From assembly GCF_023674425.1 (NCBI RefSeq), contig NZ_CP098401.1, positions 1,860,001-1,924,000 of the forward strand: 64,000 nt of DNA, in the 5' to 3' direction. The stretch is from Sphingomonas donggukensis (GTDB lineage: Bacteria > Pseudomonadota > Alphaproteobacteria > Sphingomonadales > Sphingomonadaceae). The notes beneath the pieces are model-generated. The model was not told where the DNA came from. It was given only the letters and a program-made list of their open reading frames with translations, and made no database searches. This document shows positions 1-8,067 of the stretch, piece by piece; the first letter of the stretch is position 1, and each line of letters begins with the position of its first letter. The position numbers and the translations under genes are program-made.

Positions 1-452
1 CATGCGGCATCTCCGTCTAGGTCGGGGCTGGCGAGTTTGGCGACGCGCGGCGCGTGGCGCTCGCCCAGGAATTCGGTGGTCAGGAACGCGGTGACGCAGG
101 CCTTGGCCATATCGTCACCGATCAGTCGCGCGCCCAGTGCCAGCACGTTCGCGTCGTTGTGCTCGCGCGCGAGCGTCGCCGACAGCGGATCCGACACCAG
201 CGCGCAGCGGCAGGCGCGTTCCCGGTTGACCGCGATCGAGATGCCGATCCCCGACCCGCACAGCGCGATGCCGCGTTCCGCCGCGCCGTCGCTCATCGCG
301 CGCGCCAGCTTGTAACCGAAATCGGGGTAGTCGACCCGCGCGTCGCTGTCGGGGCCGAGGTCGAGCACATCGTGCCCCATCTCGCGCAGCCACTGGCCGA
401 GCGTCTGCTTCAGGGCGAACGCGGCATGATCCGCGGCGATGGCGATGCGCAT
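1..452 (-). CDS. rpiB: Ribose-5-phosphate isomerase B (runs off left edge)
   Basis: RpiB/LacAB family, interconverting ribulose-5-P and ribose-5-P in the pentose phosphate pathway. The protein begins MRIAIAADHAAF and has the family active-site segment ALCGSGIGIS with the catalytic Cys at residue 65. 150 codons are visible, about full family length, so only the last codon or the stop is missing: the final two bases read TG, consistent with TGA just outside. The ATG at 452 is the natural start because the N-terminal strand and the Asp-His of the sugar-phosphate site follow at once. Its upstream neighbours at 620 onwards are divergent and functionally unrelated. Confidence 0.93.
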   Translation of the reverse strand, partial: MRIAIAADHAAFALKQTLGQWLREMGHDVLDLGPDSDARVDYPDFGYKLARAMSDGAAERGIALCGSGIGISIAVNRERACRCALVSDPLSATLAREHNDANVLALGARLIGDDMAKACVTAFLTTEFLGERHAPRVAKLASPDLDGDAA

Positions 453-619
453 GGAGGCGGCGGGTGTCCCTTGGCTGTCGTGACCCGAGCGCCTCTACGC
501 CGACGATCTCGGAATTGCCAGCCGTGACATAATCGCCGCGCCGTGCATATTCCTGCGCGGTCTCCACGCATGGAGCGTCTGCGTGAGCGCATTTGAAAAA
601 CCAGAACGGGAGATTTTCG

Positions 620-1177
620 ATGAAGCACAGTCTCACCCGCGCCGCTCTCTGCGGCATCATTATCGCCGCCGCACCCAGTCCGACTCTCGCGCAAAACGGC
701 TCGCGGGGTGCTGCCGCTATGGATGCCCGCAAGTCCATCGTCGAGAATCTGACGAATTCGGCCGATCACACGACACTGGTCAAGATATTGAAGGCCGCTG
801 GCCTGATCGACACGCTGTCCGGTCCGGGCCCATACACGATCTTTGCACCGACCAACGCCGCGTTTTTAGCGCTGAACAGTGGCGCTATCGACATGACCGC
901 CAATATGCTCAGGCCGGAGGCGAAAGCGATGACGGCGGCGATCATGGCCAACCACGTGGTCGCCGGCCGTATCACGCTGAAGGATATTATAGCCAAGGCG
1001 AAGCGAAATGCCGGCGTCGCGACTTACGTCACCCTGGGCGGCGCTACGTTGCAGTTCAAGAAATTCGGCGACGTCTGGGTCGTTCTGAGCGGACAGCACA
1101 CCCCGCAAATCATAAGGTCTGACATCGCGCAGTCGAACGATATCCTTCACGACGTCGATGCGCTGATCGGGGTGTAA
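620..1177 (+). CDS. Secreted fasciclin (FAS1) domain protein, copy 1
   Basis: 185 aa. A signal peptide (about residues 1-24, ending PTLAQ) is followed by one FAS1 domain. Visible FAS1 hallmarks are TLVKILKAAGLIDTL, YTIFAPTNAAF and NHVVAGRITLKDI, with a C-terminal NDILHDVDALI strand. FAS1 domains act in adhesion or the cell envelope; no enzymatic role is known. The start was set at 620 because it gives a clean signal peptide and a GGGAG ribosome site lies 8 nt upstream; a longer in-frame ATG at 593 would spoil the signal peptide. A paralogue follows at 1294. The H1 and H2 motifs are less canonical than in the second copy, so this is the more diverged duplicate. Confidence 0.88.
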   Translation: MKHSLTRAALCGIIIAAAPSPTLAQNGSRGAAAMDARKSIVENLTNSADHTTLVKILKAAGLIDTLSGPGPYTIFAPTNAAFLALNSGAIDMTANMLRPEAKAMTAAIMANHVVAGRITLKDIIAKAKRNAGVATYVTLGGATLQFKKFGDVWVVLSGQHTPQIIRSDIAQSNDILHDVDALIGV

Positions 1178-1293
1178 GGGTGGTCTGATCGCCCGGGCGA
1201 TCGCCAGGCGCACCCTTGCATCCTTTTGCGCTGACCTGGCGGATATGACCTTCGAGCCGGGGGGTTCGAACTTGCAACGCCAGGAGATACCCG

Positions 1294-1851
1294 ATGACCA
1301 CCCGTCTGTTCCGCGCCGCCCTGATCGGCGCCGCCGTTGCTGCTGCTGCCGCACCGACCTACGCCGCGCAGAAGAATCCGACCGTCGGCGGTGCCGCGAT
1401 GTACGCCAACAAGAATATCGTCGCCAATGCATCGGCCTCGCCGGTGCACAAGACTTTGGTCGCCGCCGTGAAGGCCGCCGGCCTGGTCGAGACGTTGTCG
1501 GGCCCGGGTCCGTTCACCGTCTTCGCGCCGACCGATGCCGCGTTCAAGAAGCTGCCCGCCGGCACCGTCGACACGCTGGTAAAGCCTGAGAACAAGGCGA
1601 TGCTGACCTCGATCCTGACCTATCACGTCGTCCCCGGCCGCATCACCGCGAAGGACATCGAGATGAAGGCGAAGAAGAACGGCGGCACAGCGACCTATGC
1701 GACCGTCAATGGCGGTTCCTTGAGCTTCATGAAGATGGGCAAGGGCTGGGGCATCAAGGATGCCAAGGGCGGCCATGCGATGATCACCACCGCCAACGTC
1801 ATGCAGTCGAACGGCGTGATCCACGTCATCGACACCGTGCTGATGCCGTAA
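1294..1851 (+). CDS. Secreted fasciclin (FAS1) domain protein, copy 2
   Basis: 185 aa with a signal peptide ending TYAAQ (about residue 25) and one FAS1 domain: [43 protein letters not shown] and [13 protein letters not shown] are textbook FAS1 motifs. A strong ribosome site (CAGGAG) precedes the ATG. It lies 116 bp after the first FAS1 gene, in the same direction and of the same length, so it is a tandem duplication. A GC-rich hairpin follows the stop. Likely an envelope or periplasmic protein; the precise role is unknown. Confidence 0.92.
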   Translation: MTTRLFRAALIGAAVAAAAAPTYAAQKNPTVGGAAMYANKNIVANASASPVHKTLVAAVKAAGLVETLSGPGPFTVFAPTDAAFKKLPAGTVDTLVKPENKAMLTSILTYHVVPGRITAKDIEMKAKKNGGTATYATVNGGSLSFMKMGKGWGIKDAKGGHAMITTANVMQSNGVIHVIDTVLMP

Positions 1852-1862
1852 ACCGACCTGCG

Positions 1863-1900
1863 CGGGCGGCGGCGCTGCGGGAACGCAACGCCGCCGCCCG
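1863..1900. terminator. GC-rich hairpin after FAS1 gene
   Basis: Perfect 12-bp inverted repeat (CGGGCGGCGGCG / CGCCGCCGCCCG) with a 14-nt loop, starting 12 bp after the FAS1 stop. There is no T-tract, so it may be an RNA-stabilising hairpin or a weak terminator rather than a classical Rho-independent one. Confidence 0.5.
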
Positions 1901-1934
1901 TGGTTATCGGGGGGCAATCACGAAGGACGTCCCC

Positions 1935-2414
1935 ATGAAGACCCTCCCCCTCCTCGCGCTCGCCGCCACGCTCGCCGGCTGCTCGTCGCAGCCGCCGGTC
2001 GCGAACAACGTCTCCGCGGTCGAGGTCAACGGAACCGAGGAAGTCGCGATCGCCGAAGGGGACGTCGTCCCCGACGTGGACGAGGCCGCCAACGCCAGCG
2101 TCGCGAACACCGCCGGCCCCGCCGACACCGCCCCGACCGAAGCCGCCTATCTCGGCCGCTGGATCGGGGTCGAGGGCATGTATTTGAACGTCGCCAGGAA
2201 AGCCGGCGGCGGCGTCACGCTCGATATGCAGTGGGATCTGGACAACAAGGGCAAGTTCGATGGCTCGGTCACTGCAGAGGGCCTGCGCTTCATGCGAAAC
2301 GGCACTGCGGAAACCGCGGCATTCACCGACGGCGACGCCACTGGCCTGAAATATCTCGCCGGCAAGAAGACGTGCCTGACCGTGAAGAGCGGCGAGGGCT
2401 ATTGCAGGAATTGA
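1935..2414 (+). CDS. Small outer-membrane-type lipoprotein, unknown function
   Basis: 159 aa. The N-terminus has a type II signal peptide with lipobox LAGC (Cys 16), followed by a low-complexity Ala/Val/Asp/Glu linker to about residue 65. A compact C-terminal domain follows (YLGRWIGVEGMYLNV...), with two late Cys (KTCLTV...GYCRN) that could form a disulfide. The YLGRW...G opening resembles small beta-barrel lipid-binding-like domains seen in other sphingomonad lipoproteins, but I do not recognise a named family. It stands alone between the FAS1 genes and a repeat cluster. Confidence 0.8.
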   Translation: MKTLPLLALAATLAGCSSQPPVANNVSAVEVNGTEEVAIAEGDVVPDVDEAANASVANTAGPADTAPTEAAYLGRWIGVEGMYLNVARKAGGGVTLDMQWDLDNKGKFDGSVTAEGLRFMRNGTAETAAFTDGDATGLKYLAGKKTCLTVKSGEGYCRN

Positions 2415-2447
2415 GGCGGGGCGGCGCCAACCTCTCCTAACGCCCAC

Positions 2448-2564
2448 CCGTTCGTTCGGAGCGAAGTCGAGAAACAGCCGATAGCGCGGAGATCCCGTTT
2501 CTCGACTTCGGCGCATCGCGCCGAAGTTTATCCTTAGCTTGTCGAAGGGCTCGAAACGAACGGG
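2448..2564. repeat. Family A palindromic intergenic repeat, compound copy
   Basis: Begins CCGTTCGTTCGGAGCGAAG, contains the opposing arm TTTCTCGACTTCGGCGC, and then a second right-hand arm ending GGCTCGAAACGAACGG. This looks like one element with an extra half-element appended. The same arms recur at 6346, 12543, 38586, 57540 and 58676. Confidence 0.8.
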
Positions 2565-2628
2565 GATTTCTGAATCGGTTGTGTGACACCGACCGCTGCC
2601 GAAAGAAGTGTCCAAGCCCCACTTCTCC

Positions 2629-2695
2629 CCGTTCGTGCTGAGCCAGTCGAAGCACGTGCCGCACGCTAAGCGATGACAGTGCTCGCCACGAACGG
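2629..2695. repeat. Family A variant (GTGCTGAG type)
   Basis: CCGTTCGTGCTGAGCCAGTC...CACGAACGG, a shorter variant of the palindromic family with the GTCGAAGCA core; a related half-copy lies at 6284. It sits in the convergent gap between the lipoprotein gene and the LysR gene. Confidence 0.65.
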
Positions 2696-2710
2696 ATGAG
2701 CAGCCCCCCC

Positions 2711-3577
2711 TCACCCCGCCGCCGCCAGCAACCACTCCCGAAACGCCAGCATCGCCGCCCCCGGCACCCGCGTTTTCAACCGCGTCAGCCAGTAGCGCCC
2801 GGTATCCACCGCCACCGGGAACGGCGCCACCAGCGTCCCCGCATCCAGCGCGTCGCCGAACATCGCCCGCGGCAGCAGCGCAACGCCCACCCCGGCCATC
2901 GCCGCGGCCGCCATCGTCACCGACGAATCGAACACCGCTCCTGTCGCCGGCTGCTCCGCCACGCCCGCCGCTGCAAACCAGCTCGGCCATTCGTCGCCCC
3001 GATACGATCGCAGCAGCACCTGCCCCGCCAGATCGCCCGGCACGCGCAGCGTCGCCGCGATCCCCGGCGACGCCATCGGCGTCAGCGGCGCCGCCATCAG
3101 CGCGTCGGCCTCCACCCCGTGCCAAGCGCCGTCGCCGAAGCGGATCGCGTAATCGAGCCCCTCGCCCGCCAGGTCGACACGGTTGTTGTTGGTGCGCACC
3201 CGCACATCCACGAACGGATGCGCCGCCCCGAACGCCGCCAGCCGCGGCAGCAGCCACCCGGTCGCAAAGGTGCCGACCACGCCCAGCGCCAGCGGCTCGC
3301 GCATCCGCCCGCCCTGATAGCGATCGAGCAGTGCGGCGATCCGGTCGAACCCCTCGACCAGCGTCGGCACTAGCGCCGCGCCCTCGTCGGTCAGCGCCAG
3401 CCCGCGCGGCAGCCGCCGGAACAGCACGACCCCCAGCAAATCCTCCAGCCGGTTGACCTGATGGCTGACCGCGGCCTGTCCGACACACAGCTCGAATCCA
3501 GCGCGCGTGAAGCTCAGATGCCTCGCCGAAGCCTCGAACGCGCGCAGGGCATTCAGCGGCAATTGCGAACGATCCAC
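2711..3577 (-). CDS. LysR-family regulator, AmpR/GcvA-like
   Basis: 288 aa. The N-terminal winged HTH (LNALRAFEASARHLSFTRA...QAAVSHQVNRLE) is typical of the AmpR/GcvA branch, followed by a LysR substrate-binding domain (ATGWLLPRLAAF, DYAIRFGDG, MAGVGVALLPR). The start is a GTG at 3577, giving MDRSQLPLNALRAFE; no ATG fits. It is divergently transcribed from the beta-lactamase gene at 3680 across a 102-bp gap. This is the classic ampR-bla arrangement, in which the regulator binds the shared intergenic region and activates bla when muropeptides signal cell-wall damage. Inducibility here is inferred from arrangement only. Confidence 0.9.
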   Translation of the reverse strand: MDRSQLPLNALRAFEASARHLSFTRAGFELCVGQAAVSHQVNRLEDLLGVVLFRRLPRGLALTDEGAALVPTLVEGFDRIAALLDRYQGGRMREPLALGVVGTFATGWLLPRLAAFGAAHPFVDVRVRTNNNRVDLAGEGLDYAIRFGDGAWHGVEADALMAAPLTPMASPGIAATLRVPGDLAGQVLLRSYRGDEWPSWFAAAGVAEQPATGAVFDSSVTMAAAAMAGVGVALLPRAMFGDALDAGTLVAPFPVAVDTGRYWLTRLKTRVPGAAMLAFREWLLAAAG

Positions 3578-3679
3578 GACCCAGACCCCGATTTTTCTAG
3601 TGGCTCGCCCGATTTATGATCGATTGTACGCAGACCCGCCAGACCGCAGTTTCGGTGCGACGACAGCAAGGAGACGATC
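3578..3679. promoter_or_regulatory. Divergent promoter/operator between AmpR-like gene and bla
   Basis: 102 bp separate the two divergent starts. The stretch is more AT-rich than its surroundings (CCCGATTTATGATCGATTG near 3609) and should hold both promoters plus a LysR T-N11-A operator. AAGGAG at 3669-3674 is the bla ribosome site. I cannot fix the exact operator by eye. Confidence 0.5.
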
Positions 3680-4573
3680 ATGGACCGGCGCGACACCTTG
3701 AAGCTCATCGGCGGCAGCGCCGCTTTCGCCCTCACTGGCCCTGCGCTCGCAATGCCGCGTAATCCCGCGACTTTCGGTAACCCGGCCTTCGCCGCTGCGA
3801 TCGCGCGGGCCGAACAGCGCACCGGCGGGCGACTGGGCGTCGCGATCCTCGACCTCGCGACCGGTGCTCGCTTCGCGCACCGCGGCGACGAGCGCTTCCC
3901 GATGTGCAGCACCTTCAAATTCCTCTTGAGTGCCGCCGTGCTCCACGCCGCCGACAAGGGCCGGTTGCGGCTCGACCGGGCGGTCGCGATTCCGCGCGGT
4001 CCCCTGCCGGCCAATTCTCCGGCGGTGAAACCGATGGCCGGACGCACGATGAGCGTCGCCGCGCTGTGCCGGGCGACGGTGACGCAGAGCGACAACGCCG
4101 CCGCCAATCTGCTGCTGCCGCTGATCGGCGGGGTCGACGGATACAACGCCTTCGCCCGCCTGCTCGGCGACCGCGTGACCCGGCTCGACCGGATCGAACC
4201 CGAACTCAACACCGCGGTCCACGGCGACGCGCGCGACACCACCAGCCCCGACGCGATGCTCGACAGCATGAACGCCGCGCTGTTCGGCCCGGTGCTCACC
4301 CCCCGCTCGCGCGCGCAGGCGACCGCGTGGCTGGTCGCCAACACCACCGGCGGCGCCCGCCTGCGCGCCGGCCTGCCCCGGACTTGGCGGGTGGGCGACA
4401 AGACCGGCACCGGCGAGAATGGCAGCGCCAACGACATCGGCGTCCTGTGGCCGACGCCGGACCGCCGCCCGATCCTGGTGACAAGCTACCTCACCGCGGC
4501 AAAGGTCGACCAGAAACACCAATACGCCGCCCACGCCGAAGTCGCCCGCGCGATCGCGGCGGCGGTGGGGTAG
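3680..4573 (+). CDS. bla: Class A beta-lactamase with Tat signal
   Basis: 297 aa serine beta-lactamase hydrolysing the beta-lactam ring in the periplasm. All class A motifs are present: STFK (Ser77/Lys80, Ambler 70/73), SDN (137-139, Ambler 130-132), EPELN (Glu173/Asn177, Ambler 166/170) and KTGTG (241-245, Ambler 234-238). The constant offset of 7 supports the alignment. The leader (RRDTLKLIGG...PALA) carries the twin-arginine pattern, suggesting Tat export. Cys76 is at Ambler 69, but position 238 is Gly, so the 69-238 disulfide of KPC/SME-type carbapenemases is absent. Spectrum cannot be read from the sequence. It is divergent from an AmpR-like regulator. Confidence 0.95.
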   Translation: MDRRDTLKLIGGSAAFALTGPALAMPRNPATFGNPAFAAAIARAEQRTGGRLGVAILDLATGARFAHRGDERFPMCSTFKFLLSAAVLHAADKGRLRLDRAVAIPRGPLPANSPAVKPMAGRTMSVAALCRATVTQSDNAAANLLLPLIGGVDGYNAFARLLGDRVTRLDRIEPELNTAVHGDARDTTSPDAMLDSMNAALFGPVLTPRSRAQATAWLVANTTGGARLRAGLPRTWRVGDKTGTGENGSANDIGVLWPTPDRRPILVTSYLTAAKVDQKHQYAAHAEVARAIAAAVG

Positions 4574-4590
4574 AGCACGACTCCCCTCTT

Positions 4591-4609
4591 CCGTTCGTTT
4601 CGAGCGTAG
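4591..4609. repeat. Truncated family A repeat arm
   Basis: CCGTTCGTTTCGAGCGTAG without a matching opposite arm, in the 68-bp convergent gap between bla and hemA. The rest of the gap is a short GC-rich stretch with CCCTCAG direct repeats. Confidence 0.6.
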
Positions 4610-4641
4610 GGGGGAGCCCCCCGGCCCTCAGCCCTCAGCCC

Positions 4642-5886
4642 TCAGGCCGCCAGCCGCAGTTCCAGCCGACCCCAGATCTCCACCAAAGCGTCCGTCAACT
4701 CCCGCATCATTGCCGCATCATGGCTCGGTCCGGGCGTGAAGCGCAGGCGCTCGGTGCCGCGCGGGACCGTCGGGTAATTGATCGGCTGCACATACACGCC
4801 GTATTCGGCGAGCAGGATATCGCTGATCTTCTTGGCCTTCACCGGATCACCGACCATCAGCGGCACGATGTGCGTCGTCGTCGGCAGCAGCGGCAGGTTC
4901 GCGTCCTCGAACATCGCCTTCAGCATGGCCGCCGCGGCCTGCTGGCCGTCGCGCTCCTCGCTCGACGCCTTCAGGTGGCGCACACTCGCCAGCGCGCCCG
5001 ACACCAGCACCGGCGACAGGCTGGTGGTGAAGATGAAGCCCGGCGCGTAGCTGCGGATCACGTCGATGATCGTGCGGTCGCAGGCGATATAGCCGCCCAT
5101 CACCCCGAACGCCTTGCCCAGCGTCCCCTCGATGATGGTCACCCGCTCCGCCACCGCGTCGCGGTCCGAAATCCCCCCGCCGCGCGGGCCGTACATGCCG
5201 ACGGCGTGGACTTCGTCGAGGTAGGTCAGCGCGTTGTAGCGGTCGGCGAGATCACAGATCGCCGCGATCGGCGCGACGTCGCCGTCCATCGAATACACGC
5301 TTTCGAACGCGATCAGCTTCGGCGCCGCCGGGTCCGCCGCCGCCAGCAGTTCCTCGAGGTGCGCCAGGTCGTTGTGCCGCCACACCGCCTTCTCGCAGCC
5401 CGAATTACGGATGCCCGCGATCATCGATGCGTGGTTCAGCTCGTCGGAAAACACGATGCAGCCCGGCAGCACCTTGGCCAGCGTCGACAGCGTCGCCTCG
5501 TTCGACACGTACCCGCTGGTGAACAGCAGCGCCGCTTCCTTGCCGTGCAGGTCGGCGAGCTCGGCCTCCAGATCGACGTGATAATGCGTGTTGCCGCCGA
5601 TGTTGCGGGTGCCGCCCGACCCTGCGCCGACGTCGTGGAGCGCTTCCTCCATCGCCGCGATCACCTTCGGATGCTGACCCATCGCGAGATAGTCGTTCGA
5701 GCACCACACGGTGATCGGCTTCGGTCCGTTATGCCCGGCAAAGCACCGCGCGGACGGGAACATACCCTTGTTGCGCAGGATTTCGATGAACACCCGGTAT
5801 CGCCCCTCGGCATGGAGCCGGTCGATCGCCTGGGTGAAGACGCGCGAGTAATCGACTGCGCGTGCGGGTGTGCCCTCGCCGTTCAT
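4642..5886 (-). CDS. hemA: 5-aminolevulinate synthase
   Basis: 414 aa PLP enzyme condensing glycine and succinyl-CoA to 5-aminolevulinate, the first step of the alphaproteobacterial C4 haem pathway. Diagnostic segments: VDYSRVF start region, [52 protein letters not shown], and the PLP lysine in EGTLGKAFG (Lys258). Length is normal (about 400-410 aa). It is a single-gene unit with a 230-bp upstream region containing an FNR/FixK-like box (5983-5996). The ATG at 5886 is the only start upstream of the conserved DYSRVF. Confidence 0.97.
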   Translation of the reverse strand: MNGEGTPARAVDYSRVFTQAIDRLHAEGRYRVFIEILRNKGMFPSARCFAGHNGPKPITVWCSNDYLAMGQHPKVIAAMEEALHDVGAGSGGTRNIGGNTHYHVDLEAELADLHGKEAALLFTSGYVSNEATLSTLAKVLPGCIVFSDELNHASMIAGIRNSGCEKAVWRHNDLAHLEELLAAADPAAPKLIAFESVYSMDGDVAPIAAICDLADRYNALTYLDEVHAVGMYGPRGGGISDRDAVAERVTIIEGTLGKAFGVMGGYIACDRTIIDVIRSYAPGFIFTTSLSPVLVSGALASVRHLKASSEERDGQQAAAAMLKAMFEDANLPLLPTTTHIVPLMVGDPVKAKKISDILLAEYGVYVQPINYPTVPRGTERLRFTPGPSHDAAMMRELTDALVEIWGRLELRLAA

Positions 5887-5982
5887 GCGCGGCCACTAGC
5901 GAAATCGCGGGCGCGATGCCAGCCCCGTCGCTATCGTTCTTTGAGCCGGAAAGTGCCGAAAATCCGGTTAGCGCGGCGCAAA

Positions 5983-5996
5983 CTGATCCGCGTCAA
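5983..5996 (-). promoter_or_regulatory. FNR/FixK-like box upstream of hemA
   Basis: On the hemA strand the sequence reads TTGAC-GCGG-ATCAG, matching TTGAY-N4-RTCAA at 9 of 10 positions. It lies about 100 nt upstream of the hemA start. FnrL/FixK control of hemA is established in several alphaproteobacteria; binding here is inferred. Confidence 0.4.
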
Positions 5997-6119
5997 TTCC
6001 TGCGCGCCTGCGACGTGGTAAATGCTTCCCGTCGCCCTCGCCGCGATTCGATCGCGACGGCGTATCGGGCGTGTACTGGCCTGTCGCCACGGTATCGAAC
6101 ACTATCGGAAACCGCGCCC

Positions 6120-6272
6120 ATGACCGATCGCCGTCACGCCGATTATTACGCCCAGCGCGAGCAGCAGGAACGCGACGCCGCCGAACGGACGACCGATCCG
6201 ATCGCGCGCCGCGTCCACCTCGATTTGGCGGCCCGCTATGCCGCGAAGGCGACCGAGTTGGTCGCGGCCTGA
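6120..6272 (+). CDS. Small conserved-looking protein, unknown function
   Basis: 50 aa (MTDRRHADYYAQREQQERD... ending ATELVAA), highly charged, predicted as one or two amphipathic helices with no signal or membrane segment. It has a high-GC alphaproteobacterial codon pattern and its own start. From memory, similar 50-aa proteins (MTDRR-ADYY, later ARYAA-A) are annotated as hypothetical in many sphingomonads. It lies between hemA (divergent) and repeats; no operon partner. Confidence 0.7.
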   Translation: MTDRRHADYYAQREQQERDAAERTTDPIARRVHLDLAARYAAKATELVAA

Positions 6273-6283
6273 GTCGATATTCA

Positions 6284-6423
6284 CCGTTCGTGCTGAGCGT
6301 GTCGAAGCAGGTGTTCCAGGCGCGGGGGCGGAGCTGCAGCTTTCTCCGTTCGTTTCGAGCGTAGTCGAGAAACCGCAACCCGCGCGCCCGTCGCAGTTTC
6401 TCGACTACGCTCGAAATGAACGG
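6284..6423. repeat. Two family A repeats
   Basis: A GTGCTGAG half-copy at 6284-6310 is followed by a full palindrome at 6346-6423, with left arm CCGTTCGTTTCGAGCGTAGT and right arm ACTACGCTCGAAATGAACGG. They fill the convergent gap between the small gene at 6120 and murI. Confidence 0.8.
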
Positions 6424-6466
6424 AGGAGGCAGGCTTCGTAATACCGTCAGTGCGAACACCAGTCAG

Positions 6467-7270
6467 CTAAAGCCCCTCGATCCGCCCCAGCCCATATCCC
6501 CTGAGCGCCGGCGCCAAAGCCTCCGCCCGCGCGTCAAGCCGCGTGAACACCGCGACCCCCTCGCCCGCAACATCCGGCCAGTCCTGCCCAGCGGTCAAGT
6601 GCGCCACGCGCCGCCCGATCCCCGGCCCGCCGTCCACGAACCGCAACCGCTGCCCCGCCGCCGCGGTCAACTCGTCCACCACCAGCGGGAAATGCGTGCA
6701 GGCGTTGACGATCGTGTCGATCCGCTCGCCCCCCGGCTGCCCGAACAACCCCGCCAGCACCACGCGATACGCGGCCAAATCCGCCGCCTCGCCGCGCAGC
6801 TTCGCCTCGGCCAGCTCGACCAGCGCCGCCGATCCGTGGCGCAGCACCGTGCAGTCGGCGGCGAACCGCGCCGCCAGGTCGTCGACATAGGGCTGGCGCA
6901 CGGTCGCGTCGGTGCCGAGCACGCCGATCACTCGGCTGACGCTCGCCTCCGCCGCCGGCTTGATCGCGGGCACCGTGCCAACCACGCCGACATCCAGCGC
7001 CGCGCGCACGGCGGCGAGCGCAATGGTGGAGGCGGTGTTGCACGCGATCACGATCAGCCGCGGGTCGTACCGCTCGGCCAGCCGCCCGAGCAGCGCCGGC
7101 ACCCGCGCCGCGATCTCGGCTTCGCTGCGCGTGCCATAGGGATAGCCCGCCGAATCGGCGACATAGACGATCGGCGCGGTCGGGATCAGCGCGCGCGCCG
7201 GCGCCAGCACCGACAGCCCGCCGACACCTGAATCGAAGAACAGCAGCGGGCGGTCGCGCGGATCGGTCAT
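6467..7270 (-). CDS. murI: Glutamate racemase
   Basis: 267 aa Asp/Glu racemase supplying D-glutamate for peptidoglycan. The two-cysteine active site is intact: FDSGVGGLSVL, then IACNTAST (Cys77), then VNACTHFPLV (Cys191). YPYGTRSE and GVLGT segments are also family-typical. It is a monocistronic minus-strand gene; the divergent neighbour is the PCuAC gene at 7374. Confidence 0.96.
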   Translation of the reverse strand: MTDPRDRPLLFFDSGVGGLSVLAPARALIPTAPIVYVADSAGYPYGTRSEAEIAARVPALLGRLAERYDPRLIVIACNTASTIALAAVRAALDVGVVGTVPAIKPAAEASVSRVIGVLGTDATVRQPYVDDLAARFAADCTVLRHGSAALVELAEAKLRGEAADLAAYRVVLAGLFGQPGGERIDTIVNACTHFPLVVDELTAAAGQRLRFVDGGPGIGRRVAHLTAGQDWPDVAGEGVAVFTRLDARAEALAPALRGYGLGRIEGL

Positions 7271-7373
7271 CGCCGCCTCTTATCGCGCCCGCGCGCGCGG
7301 CCCGCAACCGCTCTTGCCCGTGCCGGGGCGCACCCTCTACGGCAGGCCGCGACCGCCCAAGGAGCCCACCGTC

Positions 7374-7802
7374 ATGCGCTTGCCCCTCTTCGCCGCCTTT
7401 CTTCTCGCTGGCTGCGGCACCGCCCCGCAAGCGCAGGTCGATAGCGCCTACATCCGGTTGAACGCGGTCCCGGGCCGCCCCGCCGCGGCATACTTCACGC
7501 TGCGCGCCGGCACCGACTCGCTGACGCTCACCGCGGTCACCACCCCCGCCGCCGCCCGCGCCGAGCTGCACGAAAGCATGGCCGGTGCCGGCGGCATGAT
7601 GCGCATGACGCCGCTGACGCAGGTGCCCGTTCCCGCCGGCGCCAGCGTCACCTTCGCCCCCGCCGGCCGCCACGTCATGCTGTTCGACGTCGCCGAGACC
7701 GCGCGCGCCGGCACCACCGCCCCGCTCACCCTCACGCTCGGGAACGGCAAGTCGCTCACCGCCGACGCGAAAATCCTCGCCGCCGGCGATCCCGCCCCCT
7801 GA
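7374..7802 (+). CDS. PCuAC-type periplasmic copper chaperone (lipoprotein)
   Basis: 142 aa DUF461/PCuAC protein, which carries Cu(I) to the CuA/CuB centres of cytochrome oxidase. A lipobox (LLAGC, Cys14) indicates membrane anchoring. The metal motif is clear: ELHESM...MMRM, then exactly 21 residues to HVM, matching the family H(M)-Xn-M-X21-H-X-M pattern. AAGGAG at 7359 sets the start at 7374; an upstream in-frame ATG at 7314 would bury the signal peptide. It is followed 4 bp later by a small gene, probably co-transcribed. Confidence 0.9.
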   Translation: MRLPLFAAFLLAGCGTAPQAQVDSAYIRLNAVPGRPAAAYFTLRAGTDSLTLTAVTTPAAARAELHESMAGAGGMMRMTPLTQVPVPAGASVTFAPAGRHVMLFDVAETARAGTTAPLTLTLGNGKSLTADAKILAAGDPAP

Positions 7803-7806
7803 AGCC

Positions 7807-8067
7807 ATGCCGCGCCGCCGCTACCTCACCGCGACGCTGCCCGACGGCTACGTCAAGACGATCGGCCCGACCGCGCTGCCCTTCACCCATTATTGGCGCG
7901 TCGTCGCGGTGCTGGCGAACGGGCGTACCGAAGTCTTCTGGGGCCACACCAAGTCTCTGGCCGAAGCCAAGGCCAAGCGCACCGCGCTGACCCAGGCCGC
8001 AACCACCCGCGGCTGGGCCTCGCACGTCTTCGAGATCGTCGAACTCGTCGCGTCCGACCGGCCTTAG
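7807..8067 (+). CDS. Hypothetical protein, 86 aa
   Basis: Begins MPRRRYLTATLPDGYVKTIG; basic, no signal or membrane helix. It contains HYWRVVAVLANGRTEVFWGH and a charged helix SLAEAKAKRTAL. I do not recognise the family. The 4-bp spacing from the PCuAC stop suggests translational coupling. The last 4 bp overlap the 3' end of the opposite-strand gene at 8064. Codon use matches the neighbours, and the start and reading frame are unambiguous. Confidence 0.7.
   Translation: MPRRRYLTATLPDGYVKTIGPTALPFTHYWRVVAVLANGRTEVFWGHTKSLAEAKAKRTALTQAATTRGWASHVFEIVELVASDRP

Noticed and set aside
3904..6021. Long plus-strand frame (705 codons) across bla and hemA
   Set aside because: Arg/Pro/Ala-rich shadow of high-GC genes; it crosses two confident genes on opposite strands and has no domain pattern.
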